The notes under the pieces: generated by a model | What the model saw: only the letters and a program-made list of their open reading frames with translations | The model's database searches: none | Told to the model about the DNA's origin: nothing | Translations under genes and position numbers: made by a program | Part shown: positions 25,560 to 33,064 of the stretch, one piece after another | How positions within the stretch are numbered: position 1 is the stretch's first letter | Layout of the letters: each line of letters starts with the position of its first letter | Assembly (NCBI RefSeq): GCF_008630635.1 | Contig: NZ_CP043869.1 | Location: 124,001-188,000 of the forward strand | Direction of reading: 5' to 3' | Source: Neptunomonas concharum | Lineage (GTDB): Bacteria > Pseudomonadota > Gammaproteobacteria > Pseudomonadales > Balneatricaceae | Length of the DNA: 64,000 nt

Positions 25560-26540
25560 TTAGGGGTGAAGTTGGGTTAGAAGCTGATCAGCCATGGCGT
25601 TGGCACTTTCCCAAGCGCCTTCAATCCCCGCTTTGCCTAACCAGTCGCCACAAGCGCCAATCGAGTTTTCTCTGCTCCATAGATAAGCTTCGTCACAGGT
25701 GGAAGCATGGCGGCTATAAAGCCAACGATGAATGCGTTGTTGCTTAATGAGTATATCTTCACCTATGACGGTGCTTAACGCTTCAAGGAGGTGGATACCA
25801 ACCTCCTCTGCTGGTGTTTCGAGGTGTTGCTGGCTCCATTGGGGCGTTGCTTCTACTTGCCAGATTTCGGGTGTGTTGAGCCTTCCTGGTTTTTGGCTGG
25901 CTTTGACTACCCGAGTAAAGACGGGATGAGTCCCGATAAACCCATCGGGAGTTTGTGTTGGGGACTGTAATACAAAAACACCCACCCATGAAGGTTGTGT
26001 TTCTACCCGTTCAGCACGCTGAGCAAATCGCGGCACGGCTTCTAGTAGAGGTGCGGCTTGCGGTGCAGGAGCGGTAACGATGACATGGCTATGTGTGCTA
26101 ATCGCAATACCGTGTTCATCTCGCAGAAGAACACCCTCGTCGGTGGGCCATAAATAACCAACCCGTTTAGAAAGGCGTAATTGGGTGCCATGGGCCAGTT
26201 GCCGGGTTAGGCTGCTCATACGTTCAGTGGTTATATAACAGGTGAGTGGCGAACGAGGATTGCCTTGAAAGTCATGCAGTCTCGGTTGCCACGGTTGAAT
26301 GAGCGCTTGCTGGTTTAACCAGTGAGCAAAGTCCGGGTCATTAGATGTTTCGATCCAAGGCGCGCCAAGGTCTGTACTGATGTCATCAAGCCAGCAGCTG
26401 GCAAAACGTCCACCGGTACCGCGGCTTTTATCATACAAGGTGACCGTGTGGCCTGCATCAAGGAGCTTTCTAGCTAGCAAGGTGCCTGATAAACCTGCAC
26501 CGATAATAGCGATGGAATGGGATGAATGAGTCATGGTCAT
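25560..26540 (-). CDS. Renalase-like FAD/NAD(P)-binding oxidoreductase
   Basis: A 326-residue flavoprotein. It has a Rossmann GAGLSGTLLARKL loop at about residues 14-26, then KSRGTGGRFAS, typical of the renalase-like/amine-oxidase group, and a C-terminal GACGDWLG FAD motif. There is no signal peptide. It starts 3 nt after the NTF2-like gene and is the last member of the seven-gene operon running from 31640. Renalase-type enzymes oxidise aberrant dihydronicotinamides or related compounds; the substrate here is unknown. The cluster context points to protection from photo-oxidative stress or to lipid modification. Confidence 0.87.
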   Translation of the reverse strand: MTMTHSSHSIAIIGAGLSGTLLARKLLDAGHTVTLYDKSRGTGGRFASCWLDDISTDLGAPWIETSNDPDFAHWLNQQALIQPWQPRLHDFQGNPRSPLTCYITTERMSSLTRQLAHGTQLRLSKRVGYLWPTDEGVLLRDEHGIAISTHSHVIVTAPAPQAAPLLEAVPRFAQRAERVETQPSWVGVFVLQSPTQTPDGFIGTHPVFTRVVKASQKPGRLNTPEIWQVEATPQWSQQHLETPAEEVGIHLLEALSTVIGEDILIKQQRIHRWLYSRHASTCDEAYLWSRENSIGACGDWLGKAGIEGAWESANAMADQLLTQLHP

Positions 26541-26543
26541 AAA

Positions 26544-27002
26544 CTAACTGTGTAATTGTATTTTGCGTTTAATCCAGCGAATGAGTAAACCGATAATGGG
26601 CAATCGCTGGTAGAAATAATGTCCTGAGTCCCAATGATCTTGGTGTAACTGGATAAGCCCTTGCTGATTAAAATGTAGTTCGCTCATGCCAGGAAAACTC
26701 CACTCTCCGCCGCGATGTAACTGTCCATGAAAGTGCCAGCGAACAAAGCAGATATTGTCAGTCCACGCGCTATGTAAAATAGTGAAGCGCGGGTTTTGGA
26801 CATGAGCGACAAAGTGCAATAAAACGTTAGCAACAGGGGTATGTCCCTGAACGTTATTAAAGGGATCTATAAACTTAATATTGGTACTCGTGAGTCTTTG
26901 TAAGACGCCTTGTGCTAACCCTTCTTCCAAGTTATTGAAGAGATCAAGATACGCATCTAGCGTAGTACGTGAATTTTGCGGTATTTGTTGTATAGGCTGC
27001 AT
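26544..27002 (-). CDS. NTF2-like (SnoaL-type) protein
   Basis: A 152-residue protein with the cone-shaped NTF2-like fold signature: N-terminal helices, FIDPFNNVQGH, and a central sheet with WTDNICFVRWHFHG. These folds serve as small-molecule isomerases, hydrolases or scaffolds. It lies between the SDR and renalase-like genes, 11 and 3 nt from them, so it is co-expressed. It regularly accompanies cfa-like, DUF1365 and SDR genes in sigma/ChrR-linked clusters. Its precise role is not known. Confidence 0.82.
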   Translation of the reverse strand: MQPIQQIPQNSRTTLDAYLDLFNNLEEGLAQGVLQRLTSTNIKFIDPFNNVQGHTPVANVLLHFVAHVQNPRFTILHSAWTDNICFVRWHFHGQLHRGGEWSFPGMSELHFNQQGLIQLHQDHWDSGHYFYQRLPIIGLLIRWIKRKIQLHS

Positions 27003-27013
27003 AGTGTTTTCTC

Positions 27014-27772
27014 TTATTTGCCTTTACCGGTCATTATTCGAACCCAAGGGAAATACAGGGACGCGGGTAGCCAGCGTAGAAACCCCATAACCGTAGCGAA
27101 GCGCCAAGGAAACCTCACCTCAAACTGTTTACCTTGTAAGCCTTTGCGTATCGATTTGGCGGCTGAGTCAGCGTTCATAAGGTCAGGCATCGGGAAGGTG
27201 TTTTTATCAGTGAGCGGTGTTTTTACAAATCCAGGATTGATAATACGAATATCAATCCCTTGGTTTTCCAGATCCAGCTTCAAAGACTCGGCTAGATTGA
27301 TCAAAGCTGCCTTAGTTGCGCCATAACCACTGGCATCAGGTAATCCCCTGTAACCGGCTAATGATGCAACAATAGCGATCTGCCCTTTCGTCTGCTGAAG
27401 CATGATCGGTATCAGGTGTTCAAGACAGTTGCCGGTTCCTAAGAGATTGAGCTCCATCAATTGCCGTAAATCCTCGCATTGGAACCCGACGGCGCTTTGT
27501 GGCCGATGCGTACCTGCATTGAGGATGGCAATATCAATTGGCGTATCGATTGAGTGCAGTGCGATATTAACGGCTGAGCTATCGGTGATATCTAAAGGTA
27601 AGGGTGTTATCTCACCTTTGAGTTGGGTCGCATGTTGCGCTAGGGCATGGAGACTCCCAGTGCTGCGAGCACTGGCATAGACGTGATAGCCTTGTGAGGC
27701 ATATTCTAGGCTCAGTGCTTCTCCTATGCCTTGACTGGCACCGGTAATCCAAACAGTCGGCATGTTGTTCAT
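27014..27772 (-). CDS. Short-chain dehydrogenase/reductase
   Basis: A 252-residue SDR. The ATG at 27772 (MNNMPTVWITGASQGIG) is chosen: it overlaps the DUF3833 stop by 4 nt (ATGA), and the longer frame lies inside that gene. It has the NAD(P) loop TGASQGIG, the NAG motif (LNAGTH) and the catalytic YGATK. It is the fifth gene of the operon. The substrate is unknown; an aldehyde/ketone of a modified fatty acid or quinone is plausible from the neighbours. Confidence 0.88.
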   Translation of the reverse strand: MNNMPTVWITGASQGIGEALSLEYASQGYHVYASARSTGSLHALAQHATQLKGEITPLPLDITDSSAVNIALHSIDTPIDIAILNAGTHRPQSAVGFQCEDLRQLMELNLLGTGNCLEHLIPIMLQQTKGQIAIVASLAGYRGLPDASGYGATKAALINLAESLKLDLENQGIDIRIINPGFVKTPLTDKNTFPMPDLMNADSAAKSIRKGLQGKQFEVRFPWRFATVMGFLRWLPASLYFPWVRIMTGKGK

Positions 27773-28248
27773 AGTGTGGGCGGCTGCTTGGTAAAAAACA
27801 GGATAGCGGTGCCAAGATGAACTCCCCACTTAGTGACTTTCGCTTTATTTACCATCACATTGCCGGGCTGTAAGAACATCCAATCATTAAAGGTAACGCG
27901 CAGCTTGCTGTTACCCACGGGGAGGTCCATTTTATATTTCCAGTTCAGCGCATTACCTGCACATTGGCCTTTGGCGTCGCCGATAATATCGTCAGCTTGG
28001 CCTTGGTAATGGCCATCTCCCTTAGGCTGAATACGCCAGATACGTTTCTCGGTTTGCTGGTCGTCATAGATAAAGTCTTCATCCAATATGAGTTGCCCCT
28101 CTACTAATTGCCCCTGAATGTTGACTTGGAAACTACGGCGCAGGCGGCCAAACCGATCTTCAAAAATACCCCACGCCCACGTCTGCCCTAGAAAGTAACT
28201 TTCCAGAGACAGGGTGGGTGTATGGTGTTTGAATGTTTCGATCTTCAT
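27769..28248 (-). CDS. DUF3833 family protein
   Basis: A 159-residue beta-rich, lipocalin-like protein of the DUF3833 family. Members are often lipoproteins, but this N-terminus (MKIETFKHHTPTLSL) has no lipobox or signal peptide, so the protein appears cytoplasmic unless the start is further upstream. It lies between cfa-like and SDR genes with an 8-nt gap and a 4-nt overlap. A lipid-binding helper for the neighbouring methyltransferase is a reasonable guess; no activity is known. Confidence 0.8.
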   Translation of the reverse strand: MKIETFKHHTPTLSLESYFLGQTWAWGIFEDRFGRLRRSFQVNIQGQLVEGQLILDEDFIYDDQQTEKRIWRIQPKGDGHYQGQADDIIGDAKGQCAGNALNWKYKMDLPVGNSKLRVTFNDWMFLQPGNVMVNKAKVTKWGVHLGTAILFFTKQPPTL

Positions 28249-28256
28249 TATCAGCC

Positions 28257-29501
28257 TTAAACGGGTTTGTTAATTTTGAACAGCAATACATCCAGCGCTT
28301 TGTGTCTAAAGCCGCTTTCACAATAAGCCAGATAGTACTCCCACATTTTACGAAAACGCTCGTCATAGCCCATGTTGGTTATCTTGGGCCAGGCGTCTAT
28401 GAAACGTTCCCGCCACAGTTTTAGTGTGGTGGCATAGTCCTGCCCAAAGCTCACCGTTTCGTCCAGTGATAAGTGGTGTTTGCGAGATAGGGATCCGATT
28501 TTTGAAACACTGGGCAACATACCGCCGGGGAAAATATAGCGCTGGATAAAGTCGGCATGGGTACGGTAGTGCTCGAAACGCTCTTCAGAAATACAGATAA
28601 TCTGAAGGACTGCGGTACCGCCAGGAGTAAGCGTATCGTTAAGCATTTGGAAGTATTCATCCCAGTGTTCTTCACCCACCGCTTCAAACATTTCGATAGA
28701 GATGATGCGGTCGTACTGCCCTTCAATATTACGGTAGTCACAGTATTCCATATTAATTCGCTGGGATTGGTCGTAGTGGGCGACTCTCTCTTTGGCCCAG
28801 ACGAGCTGCTCTTTGGATAGGGTGATGCCCCGATAGTGTAACCCCGGTGTTTGAGCCGCAATATCGGCTAAGCCACCCCAGCCACAACCTACTTCTAGTA
28901 GCCGGTGTGTAGGAGAGATGTCCGACAAGGATAGGATTTTCTGATATTTGGCTTCCTGAGCCTGCGCTAGTGTCAGGTTGGGTGTCTCAAAAAGTGCACT
29001 AGAATAGGTCATGGTCTCATCAAGCCAGAGCTGATAGAAGTTATTTCCCAAGTCATAGTGATAGGCAATATTACGACGGCTCCCTGCTAGTGAGTTGTTG
29101 CGCGACCAGTGCCAAAAATTGTTAGCTATTTTTGATAAGAAACTTCCCTTGAATGCTTGCTTTAATGCGCGTTCATTCGTTGCTGCCCATTCGGTTAGCT
29201 GAATCAGGTTGGGAGTCGTCCAGTCTCCCGCCATATAGCCTTCAGCCCAACCCATCATGCCGCTGATAGAGGCGCGCAAAAAGGCTCGATAGTTAATAAT
29301 TTCTAATGTGGGAGCGCCAACCGTTAGATTATCTCTATGCTGTCCCAGTTGTATTAATTCACCATTACTGAGCTTCAAATTGAGGGTAGAGGTACCGGCT
29401 TTGTGAAGTCGCGTTACAAAAAAGCGAACCATCACAGGCAATCCCGATAAATTAGGTAGATTGTTGGAGAGGGGCTGCTTCAGCGCGGCATCATGATTCA
29501 T
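28257..29501 (-). CDS. Cyclopropane-fatty-acid synthase-like methyltransferase
   Basis: A 414-residue SAM-dependent methyltransferase of the CFA synthase family. The N-terminal lipid-binding domain (about 1-140) is followed by a Rossmann methyltransferase domain with LEVGCGWGGLADIA and the downstream IEMFEAVGEE and YIFPGGMLPS motifs. It acts on unsaturated acyl chains of membrane phospholipids. In this DUF1365/FAD-oxidoreductase/ChrR context such enzymes have been linked to methylated or furan fatty acids and singlet-oxygen defence rather than ordinary cyclopropanation. It overlaps the DUF1365 gene by 11 nt. Confidence 0.9.
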   Translation of the reverse strand: MNHDAALKQPLSNNLPNLSGLPVMVRFFVTRLHKAGTSTLNLKLSNGELIQLGQHRDNLTVGAPTLEIINYRAFLRASISGMMGWAEGYMAGDWTTPNLIQLTEWAATNERALKQAFKGSFLSKIANNFWHWSRNNSLAGSRRNIAYHYDLGNNFYQLWLDETMTYSSALFETPNLTLAQAQEAKYQKILSLSDISPTHRLLEVGCGWGGLADIAAQTPGLHYRGITLSKEQLVWAKERVAHYDQSQRINMEYCDYRNIEGQYDRIISIEMFEAVGEEHWDEYFQMLNDTLTPGGTAVLQIICISEERFEHYRTHADFIQRYIFPGGMLPSVSKIGSLSRKHHLSLDETVSFGQDYATTLKLWRERFIDAWPKITNMGYDERFRKMWEYYLAYCESGFRHKALDVLLFKINKPV

Positions 29502-30294
29502 ACTGACTTACCTTTTTGCTCTGGTGGATATCGTACCCTTGGGTGGTTGACTCTTTTGGAGGAGTTGGGCGAGTGATGAGAGACAGCCCTTTCACCCACA
29601 AGCGAAATGCTTCCCAATGAATAGCAACGATGATCTTTACGGTTGATACAGGGTTTCTGATCACTTGCATAAGTAGCGTTTTTTGGGTGAGACGTTCTCG
29701 AACTCCGCGCCATGTTGCTGTCATAATGCGTTGCTGATTATGGTGTTGCAAAATAGCGAGATGTAATTGCTCATCAGGTGCTTTAAAGCGAAATCGGTAA
29801 GTGCAATCCATCGGCATAAACGGTGACACATAAAAGCACTTTTCGGCTAAGTGGGATTGATGCTTGTTGCCAGAACTGGTTACTGGGACAAGGTAATGAT
29901 GGCGTTGCTTAAATGTGTTGCGTACTTCGTAAAGTGTGGCAATCAGATTGCCTTGCTCGTTATAGCAAAACCAGACAACGAGCGGATTAAATAGATAGCC
30001 GAATGCTCGAACTTGGCATAGCAGTGTGACTTTATGAGGTATCGGCAGGTTATGTTGCAACATCAGATCATTGATGAAGTCTCGGCTGGAGCGGCCATCC
30101 GCAAAACCATAATCTCTATCATAAAAACTGAATAAGCTTGGGCGGTTGTAGCCAAAACCATGCAGCTGTTGGTGGAGTTTGGGTAGTTCATCGATATCTA
30201 TCATCCAGCTGGTAAGTCGATAGACAAAACGATGGTTTTTCGGAAAGTAACGGTGATGCATCACATCACCGTGATAAAGCGCGGAGGTTATCAT
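29491..30294 (-). CDS. DUF1365 family protein
   Basis: A 267-residue DUF1365 protein with conserved N-terminal YHGDVMHHRYFPKNHRF, central FGYLFNPLVVWFCY and EVRNTF segments. DUF1365 proteins almost always sit between an amine-oxidase-like flavoprotein and a CFA-like methyltransferase, as here, and probably act in the same lipid-modifying pathway. The start overlaps the flavoprotein stop by 4 nt (ATGA). The catalytic role is not established. Confidence 0.87.
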   Translation of the reverse strand: MITSALYHGDVMHHRYFPKNHRFVYRLTSWMIDIDELPKLHQQLHGFGYNRPSLFSFYDRDYGFADGRSSRDFINDLMLQHNLPIPHKVTLLCQVRAFGYLFNPLVVWFCYNEQGNLIATLYEVRNTFKQRHHYLVPVTSSGNKHQSHLAEKCFYVSPFMPMDCTYRFRFKAPDEQLHLAILQHHNQQRIMTATWRGVRERLTQKTLLMQVIRNPVSTVKIIVAIHWEAFRLWVKGLSLITRPTPPKESTTQGYDIHQSKKVSQYES

Positions 30295-31640
30295 GCGGCT
30301 GCCTCAGCTTTATAGCGCGTGGGTTTCCAGTCTATTGGCAACGGAATACGGCTGTTCATACCCTCAATTTCCCAAGGTCGCTGTGTGCCGCTGAGTGCTT
30401 CAGCAACAAGCAGGCCGGACTGTAAACCATCCTCATGGAAACCATAGCCACACCAAGCTCCACAGAACCAAGTATTGTGATTACCTTGTATGTGCCACAG
30501 TTTCTCTTGCGCTTCGATGGCTGACTGGTCGAATACGGGATGATCATAGAGGAAGCTTGCATGTACGCTTCCTTCTCTGGGCTCTTGGTAAGGGTTCAGC
30601 GTCACAATCATGGGGTGTGTGGTTGCTAGAGGTTGGAGAGCATTCATCCAGTAACTGACAGATAATTGTCCCCCCTGGCTGATATCGTTACCCAGATAGT
30701 TCCAGCTTGACCAAACGCTTCTACGCTTTGGCATAAGCGCTGTATCACTGTGAAGCACCGCTCTGTTTCGCTCAAACCGGAAATGACGCAACACGTCTTG
30801 CTCTTCGGGGCGAATATCAGACAGTAGTTTAAGGGATTGATCCGCATGACAGGCAAATACGATATGATCGAACATCCACTCACCGCCTTGTCGATCGCTT
30901 ACTAACACTTTTCCACCCATTCTGCGAACCTGCCGAATCGCGTGATGGGTGAGTATTTGGCCTTTTACTTGGTCGCATAAGCGGGTGACATATTCGCGGC
31001 TACCGCCGACAACGGTATGCCATTGGGGGCGATCCTTCACCTGTAATAAGCCATGGTTGTTGCAAAAGCGTATGAATGCCTCGGCGGGATAATCCAGCAT
31101 CTTATCCATCGGAGTTGACCATATAGCCGCGCCCATCGGCAGGAGATGGTTATCTCGGAATGCCTGGCCATAGCCGCCACACTCCAATAGCTCTCTCAAG
31201 GTCAACTGCCCAGGATGATAGCCATCCGCCTGGGTCATCTTATAAAAGCGGAGTATATCCTTAACCATCCCTAAAAAACGTGGGTTAAGGAGGTTGCTTT
31301 TTTGCGCGAACAGCCCCTTCAAACCACTGCCTGAATATTCCATTGCGCCATGATTTAACGAAACGGCAAATGACATATCTGTAGGTGTGACAAGTACATC
31401 CAAGTGGTTGAACAGGGCAACAAGGTTAGGGTAATTAACAGGATTAAAGACAATAAACCCAGTATCAACAGGCACTAGCCCCTCAGCGGTACTCACATCG
31501 ACAGTGTTGCTGTGCCCGCCGAGCCTATCGTCTTTTTCGAATAATGTAACGTCATGCTGTTGAGACAATAACCATGCTGCACCGAGACCCGAGATGCCGG
31601 AACCGACAATGGCAATTTTTAGGGGTTTGGTGTGCTGCAT
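30291..31640 (-). CDS. Amine-oxidase-like FAD oxidoreductase
   Basis: A 449-residue flavoprotein with an FAD loop GSGISGLGAAWLL (about 12-24), EKDDRLGGHSNT, and a C-terminal WCGYGFHEDG motif. It resembles phytoene-desaturase/amine-oxidase folds and the flavoprotein found with DUF1365 and cfa-like genes. It is the first gene of the seven-gene operon, with a GGAGG SD 7 nt before the ATG and an ECF-like promoter about 18 nt upstream of that. It probably introduces a double bond or oxidises an acyl chain. It is divergent from the sigma/chrR genes. Confidence 0.88.
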   Translation of the reverse strand: MQHTKPLKIAIVGSGISGLGAAWLLSQQHDVTLFEKDDRLGGHSNTVDVSTAEGLVPVDTGFIVFNPVNYPNLVALFNHLDVLVTPTDMSFAVSLNHGAMEYSGSGLKGLFAQKSNLLNPRFLGMVKDILRFYKMTQADGYHPGQLTLRELLECGGYGQAFRDNHLLPMGAAIWSTPMDKMLDYPAEAFIRFCNNHGLLQVKDRPQWHTVVGGSREYVTRLCDQVKGQILTHHAIRQVRRMGGKVLVSDRQGGEWMFDHIVFACHADQSLKLLSDIRPEEQDVLRHFRFERNRAVLHSDTALMPKRRSVWSSWNYLGNDISQGGQLSVSYWMNALQPLATTHPMIVTLNPYQEPREGSVHASFLYDHPVFDQSAIEAQEKLWHIQGNHNTWFCGAWCGYGFHEDGLQSGLLVAEALSGTQRPWEIEGMNSRIPLPIDWKPTRYKAEAAA

Positions 31641-31664
31641 AATAGGCCTCCGTTGTTTTGATTT

Positions 31665-31692
31665 AATACGCTGCTTAGAAAAAAACAGATCA
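31665..31692 (-). promoter_or_regulatory. ECF-type promoter of the lipid/flavoprotein operon
   Basis: On the minus strand: TGATCT (31687-31692), 16-nt spacer, CGTATT (31665-31670). It is back-to-back with the plus-strand promoter at 31706-31733, which has the same layout. The predicted start gives an 18-nt leader that still holds the GGAGG ribosome-binding site. Confidence 0.7.
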
Positions 31693-31705
31693 TTAAAGAT
31701 TTTAT

Positions 31706-31733
31706 TGATCCGGCGTTTCGCTTATAACGTATA
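31706..31733 (+). promoter_or_regulatory. ECF-type autoregulatory promoter of the sigma gene
   Basis: TGATCC (31706-31711), 16-nt spacer, CGTATA (31728-31733). TGATC is the known -35 element of Rhodobacter RpoE-type sigma factors. The predicted start near 31740 would make the ATG at 31741 leaderless, so the ATG at 31756 or 31759 may be the true start of the sigma gene. Confidence 0.7.
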
Positions 31734-31740
31734 GGGTCAC

Positions 31741-32319
31741 ATGAAAACGGAAACCATGATGCACAATGAACCAGAGCCAATAAATAGCATCCAGCATTGG
31801 AATGAGTGTTTGGAGACTGTCGCAGCAACCCGTGATAAGCAAGCTTATCTGGCGTTTTACGACTACTTTGCTCCCAGATTAAACTCATGGCTATTGGGGC
31901 TTACGAAGAATCCTACGCTTTCTGAAGAGTTGGCGCAGGAGACTATGCTGAGTGTCTGGCGTAAGGCTTCCCAGTTTGATAGCAGCAAAGCTGCAGCGAG
32001 TACGTGGGTTTTCCGTATAGCGCGCAACTTATATCTTGACCATTTGCGGCGTCTGAAAGTCAGGGATAAAGCGTTATTGACTCTAGAAGATCCAGAGCAA
32101 GAAGCAACGGATAATGGCGTTGATAACGAACGCCTACGAAACGCGATAAAGCAATTGCCGGTTCAACAAGCTCAGGTCATATATAAGTCTTATTTTGAGG
32201 GTAAAAGTCATCAAGAGATTTCCGATGACATGCAACTTCCTTTGGGAAGTGTGAAATCCAGTCTAAGGCTGGCATTTCAAAAGTTATGTAAAGTGATGAG
32301 GCCTGAACATGAGCATTAA
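31741..32319 (+). CDS. ECF sigma factor, RpoE/ChrR type
   Basis: An ECF sigma factor of up to 192 residues, with region 2 (about 50-110, LAQETMLSVWRKASQFD, then WVFRIARNLYLDHLRR) and region 4 (about 135-185, with the helix-turn-helix SHQEISDDMQLPLGSVKSSL). The product pairs with the ChrR-like anti-sigma encoded next, overlapping by 11 nt. Family knowledge ties this pair to singlet-oxygen and photo-oxidative stress. The start may be the ATG at 31756 or 31759, given the promoter position. Matching promoters predict that it transcribes itself, the divergent operon and folE. Confidence 0.92.
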   Translation: MKTETMMHNEPEPINSIQHWNECLETVAATRDKQAYLAFYDYFAPRLNSWLLGLTKNPTLSEELAQETMLSVWRKASQFDSSKAAASTWVFRIARNLYLDHLRRLKVRDKALLTLEDPEQEATDNGVDNERLRNAIKQLPVQQAQVIYKSYFEGKSHQEISDDMQLPLGSVKSSLRLAFQKLCKVMRPEHEH

Positions 32320-32950
32320 CCATCATCCTGATGATGCAACCCTGCTGAGTTATGCCGCAGGGAGTCTTCCTGAATCATTTGAGATTCTGGTGGGGTGTCA
32401 TATTGAATCGTGCGCACGCTGCCAAGCTCGTGTCGCTGAGGCTGAAAGCTTAGGTGCAGCTTTGGTGGAGTTGATGCCTACCACTCAAATGGACAATAGC
32501 CGGGACCGCTTCCTAGCTTTACTCGATCAAGAAATAGTTACCGAATCAGAAGCTAAGGGACTGGAAAGAACTCAGCGAATCCCAGCTGAGCTGCGACAGT
32601 TATTAGATCATGGTGATGAACAGCTTGAATGGAAGCGCTTAGTGCCAGGCATTCAGCAGATTCGCTTAGATACTCAAGATGGTGGATTGAGACTGCTCAA
32701 AATTGCACCTGGCATCAGCATCCCCTTGCATAGCCATGCCGGCAGTGAGTTAACTATGATTTTACAGGGTTCATACAGTGATGAAATTGGGCGCTTCTGC
32801 AAAGGAGATGTTTCCGATCTGGATCCCGACATAGAGCATCAGCCAATAACAGATGGCGCTGCTCCATGTATTTGTCTAGTTGCTACCGATGCTCCTCTGC
32901 GCTTTAGAGGTTTGTTGCCAAAATTATTACAGCCTTTTACCGGCTTTTAA
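32309..32950 (+). CDS. chrR: ChrR-type zinc anti-sigma factor with cupin domain
   Basis: A 213-residue protein. The N-terminal zinc anti-sigma domain (about 1-85) has the His-x3-Cys-x2-Cys pattern in GCHIESCARC and binds the sigma factor. The C-terminal cupin domain (about 115-205) has the metal motif PLHSHAGSELT. In Rhodobacter ChrR the cupin is needed for release of the sigma factor upon singlet oxygen. The 11-nt overlap with the sigma gene ensures paired synthesis. Confidence 0.92.
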   Translation: MSINHHPDDATLLSYAAGSLPESFEILVGCHIESCARCQARVAEAESLGAALVELMPTTQMDNSRDRFLALLDQEIVTESEAKGLERTQRIPAELRQLLDHGDEQLEWKRLVPGIQQIRLDTQDGGLRLLKIAPGISIPLHSHAGSELTMILQGSYSDEIGRFCKGDVSDLDPDIEHQPITDGAAPCICLVATDAPLRFRGLLPKLLQPFTGF

Positions 32951-33019
32951 TTTACCCGTAAGCTTTATTGAATATTAAAATTCCCTTATAAAGAATAGGT
33001 GAATATTTCTAAAGACTAT

Positions 33020-33061
33020 ACTATCCTTTCCACCTAGAAATAGTTCAGGGAAAAGGATAGT
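33020..33061 (+). promoter_or_regulatory. SD-sequestering hairpin before chemoreceptor gene
   Basis: ACTATCCTTT (33020-33029) pairs perfectly over 10 bp with AAAGGATAGT (33052-33061), and two further C-G pairs can form across a bulge. The right arm contains the ribosome-binding AAGGA that serves the ATG at 33065. A translation switch, possibly temperature-dependent, is suggested; a DNA operator is the alternative. Confidence 0.5.
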
Positions 33062-33064
33062 AGA

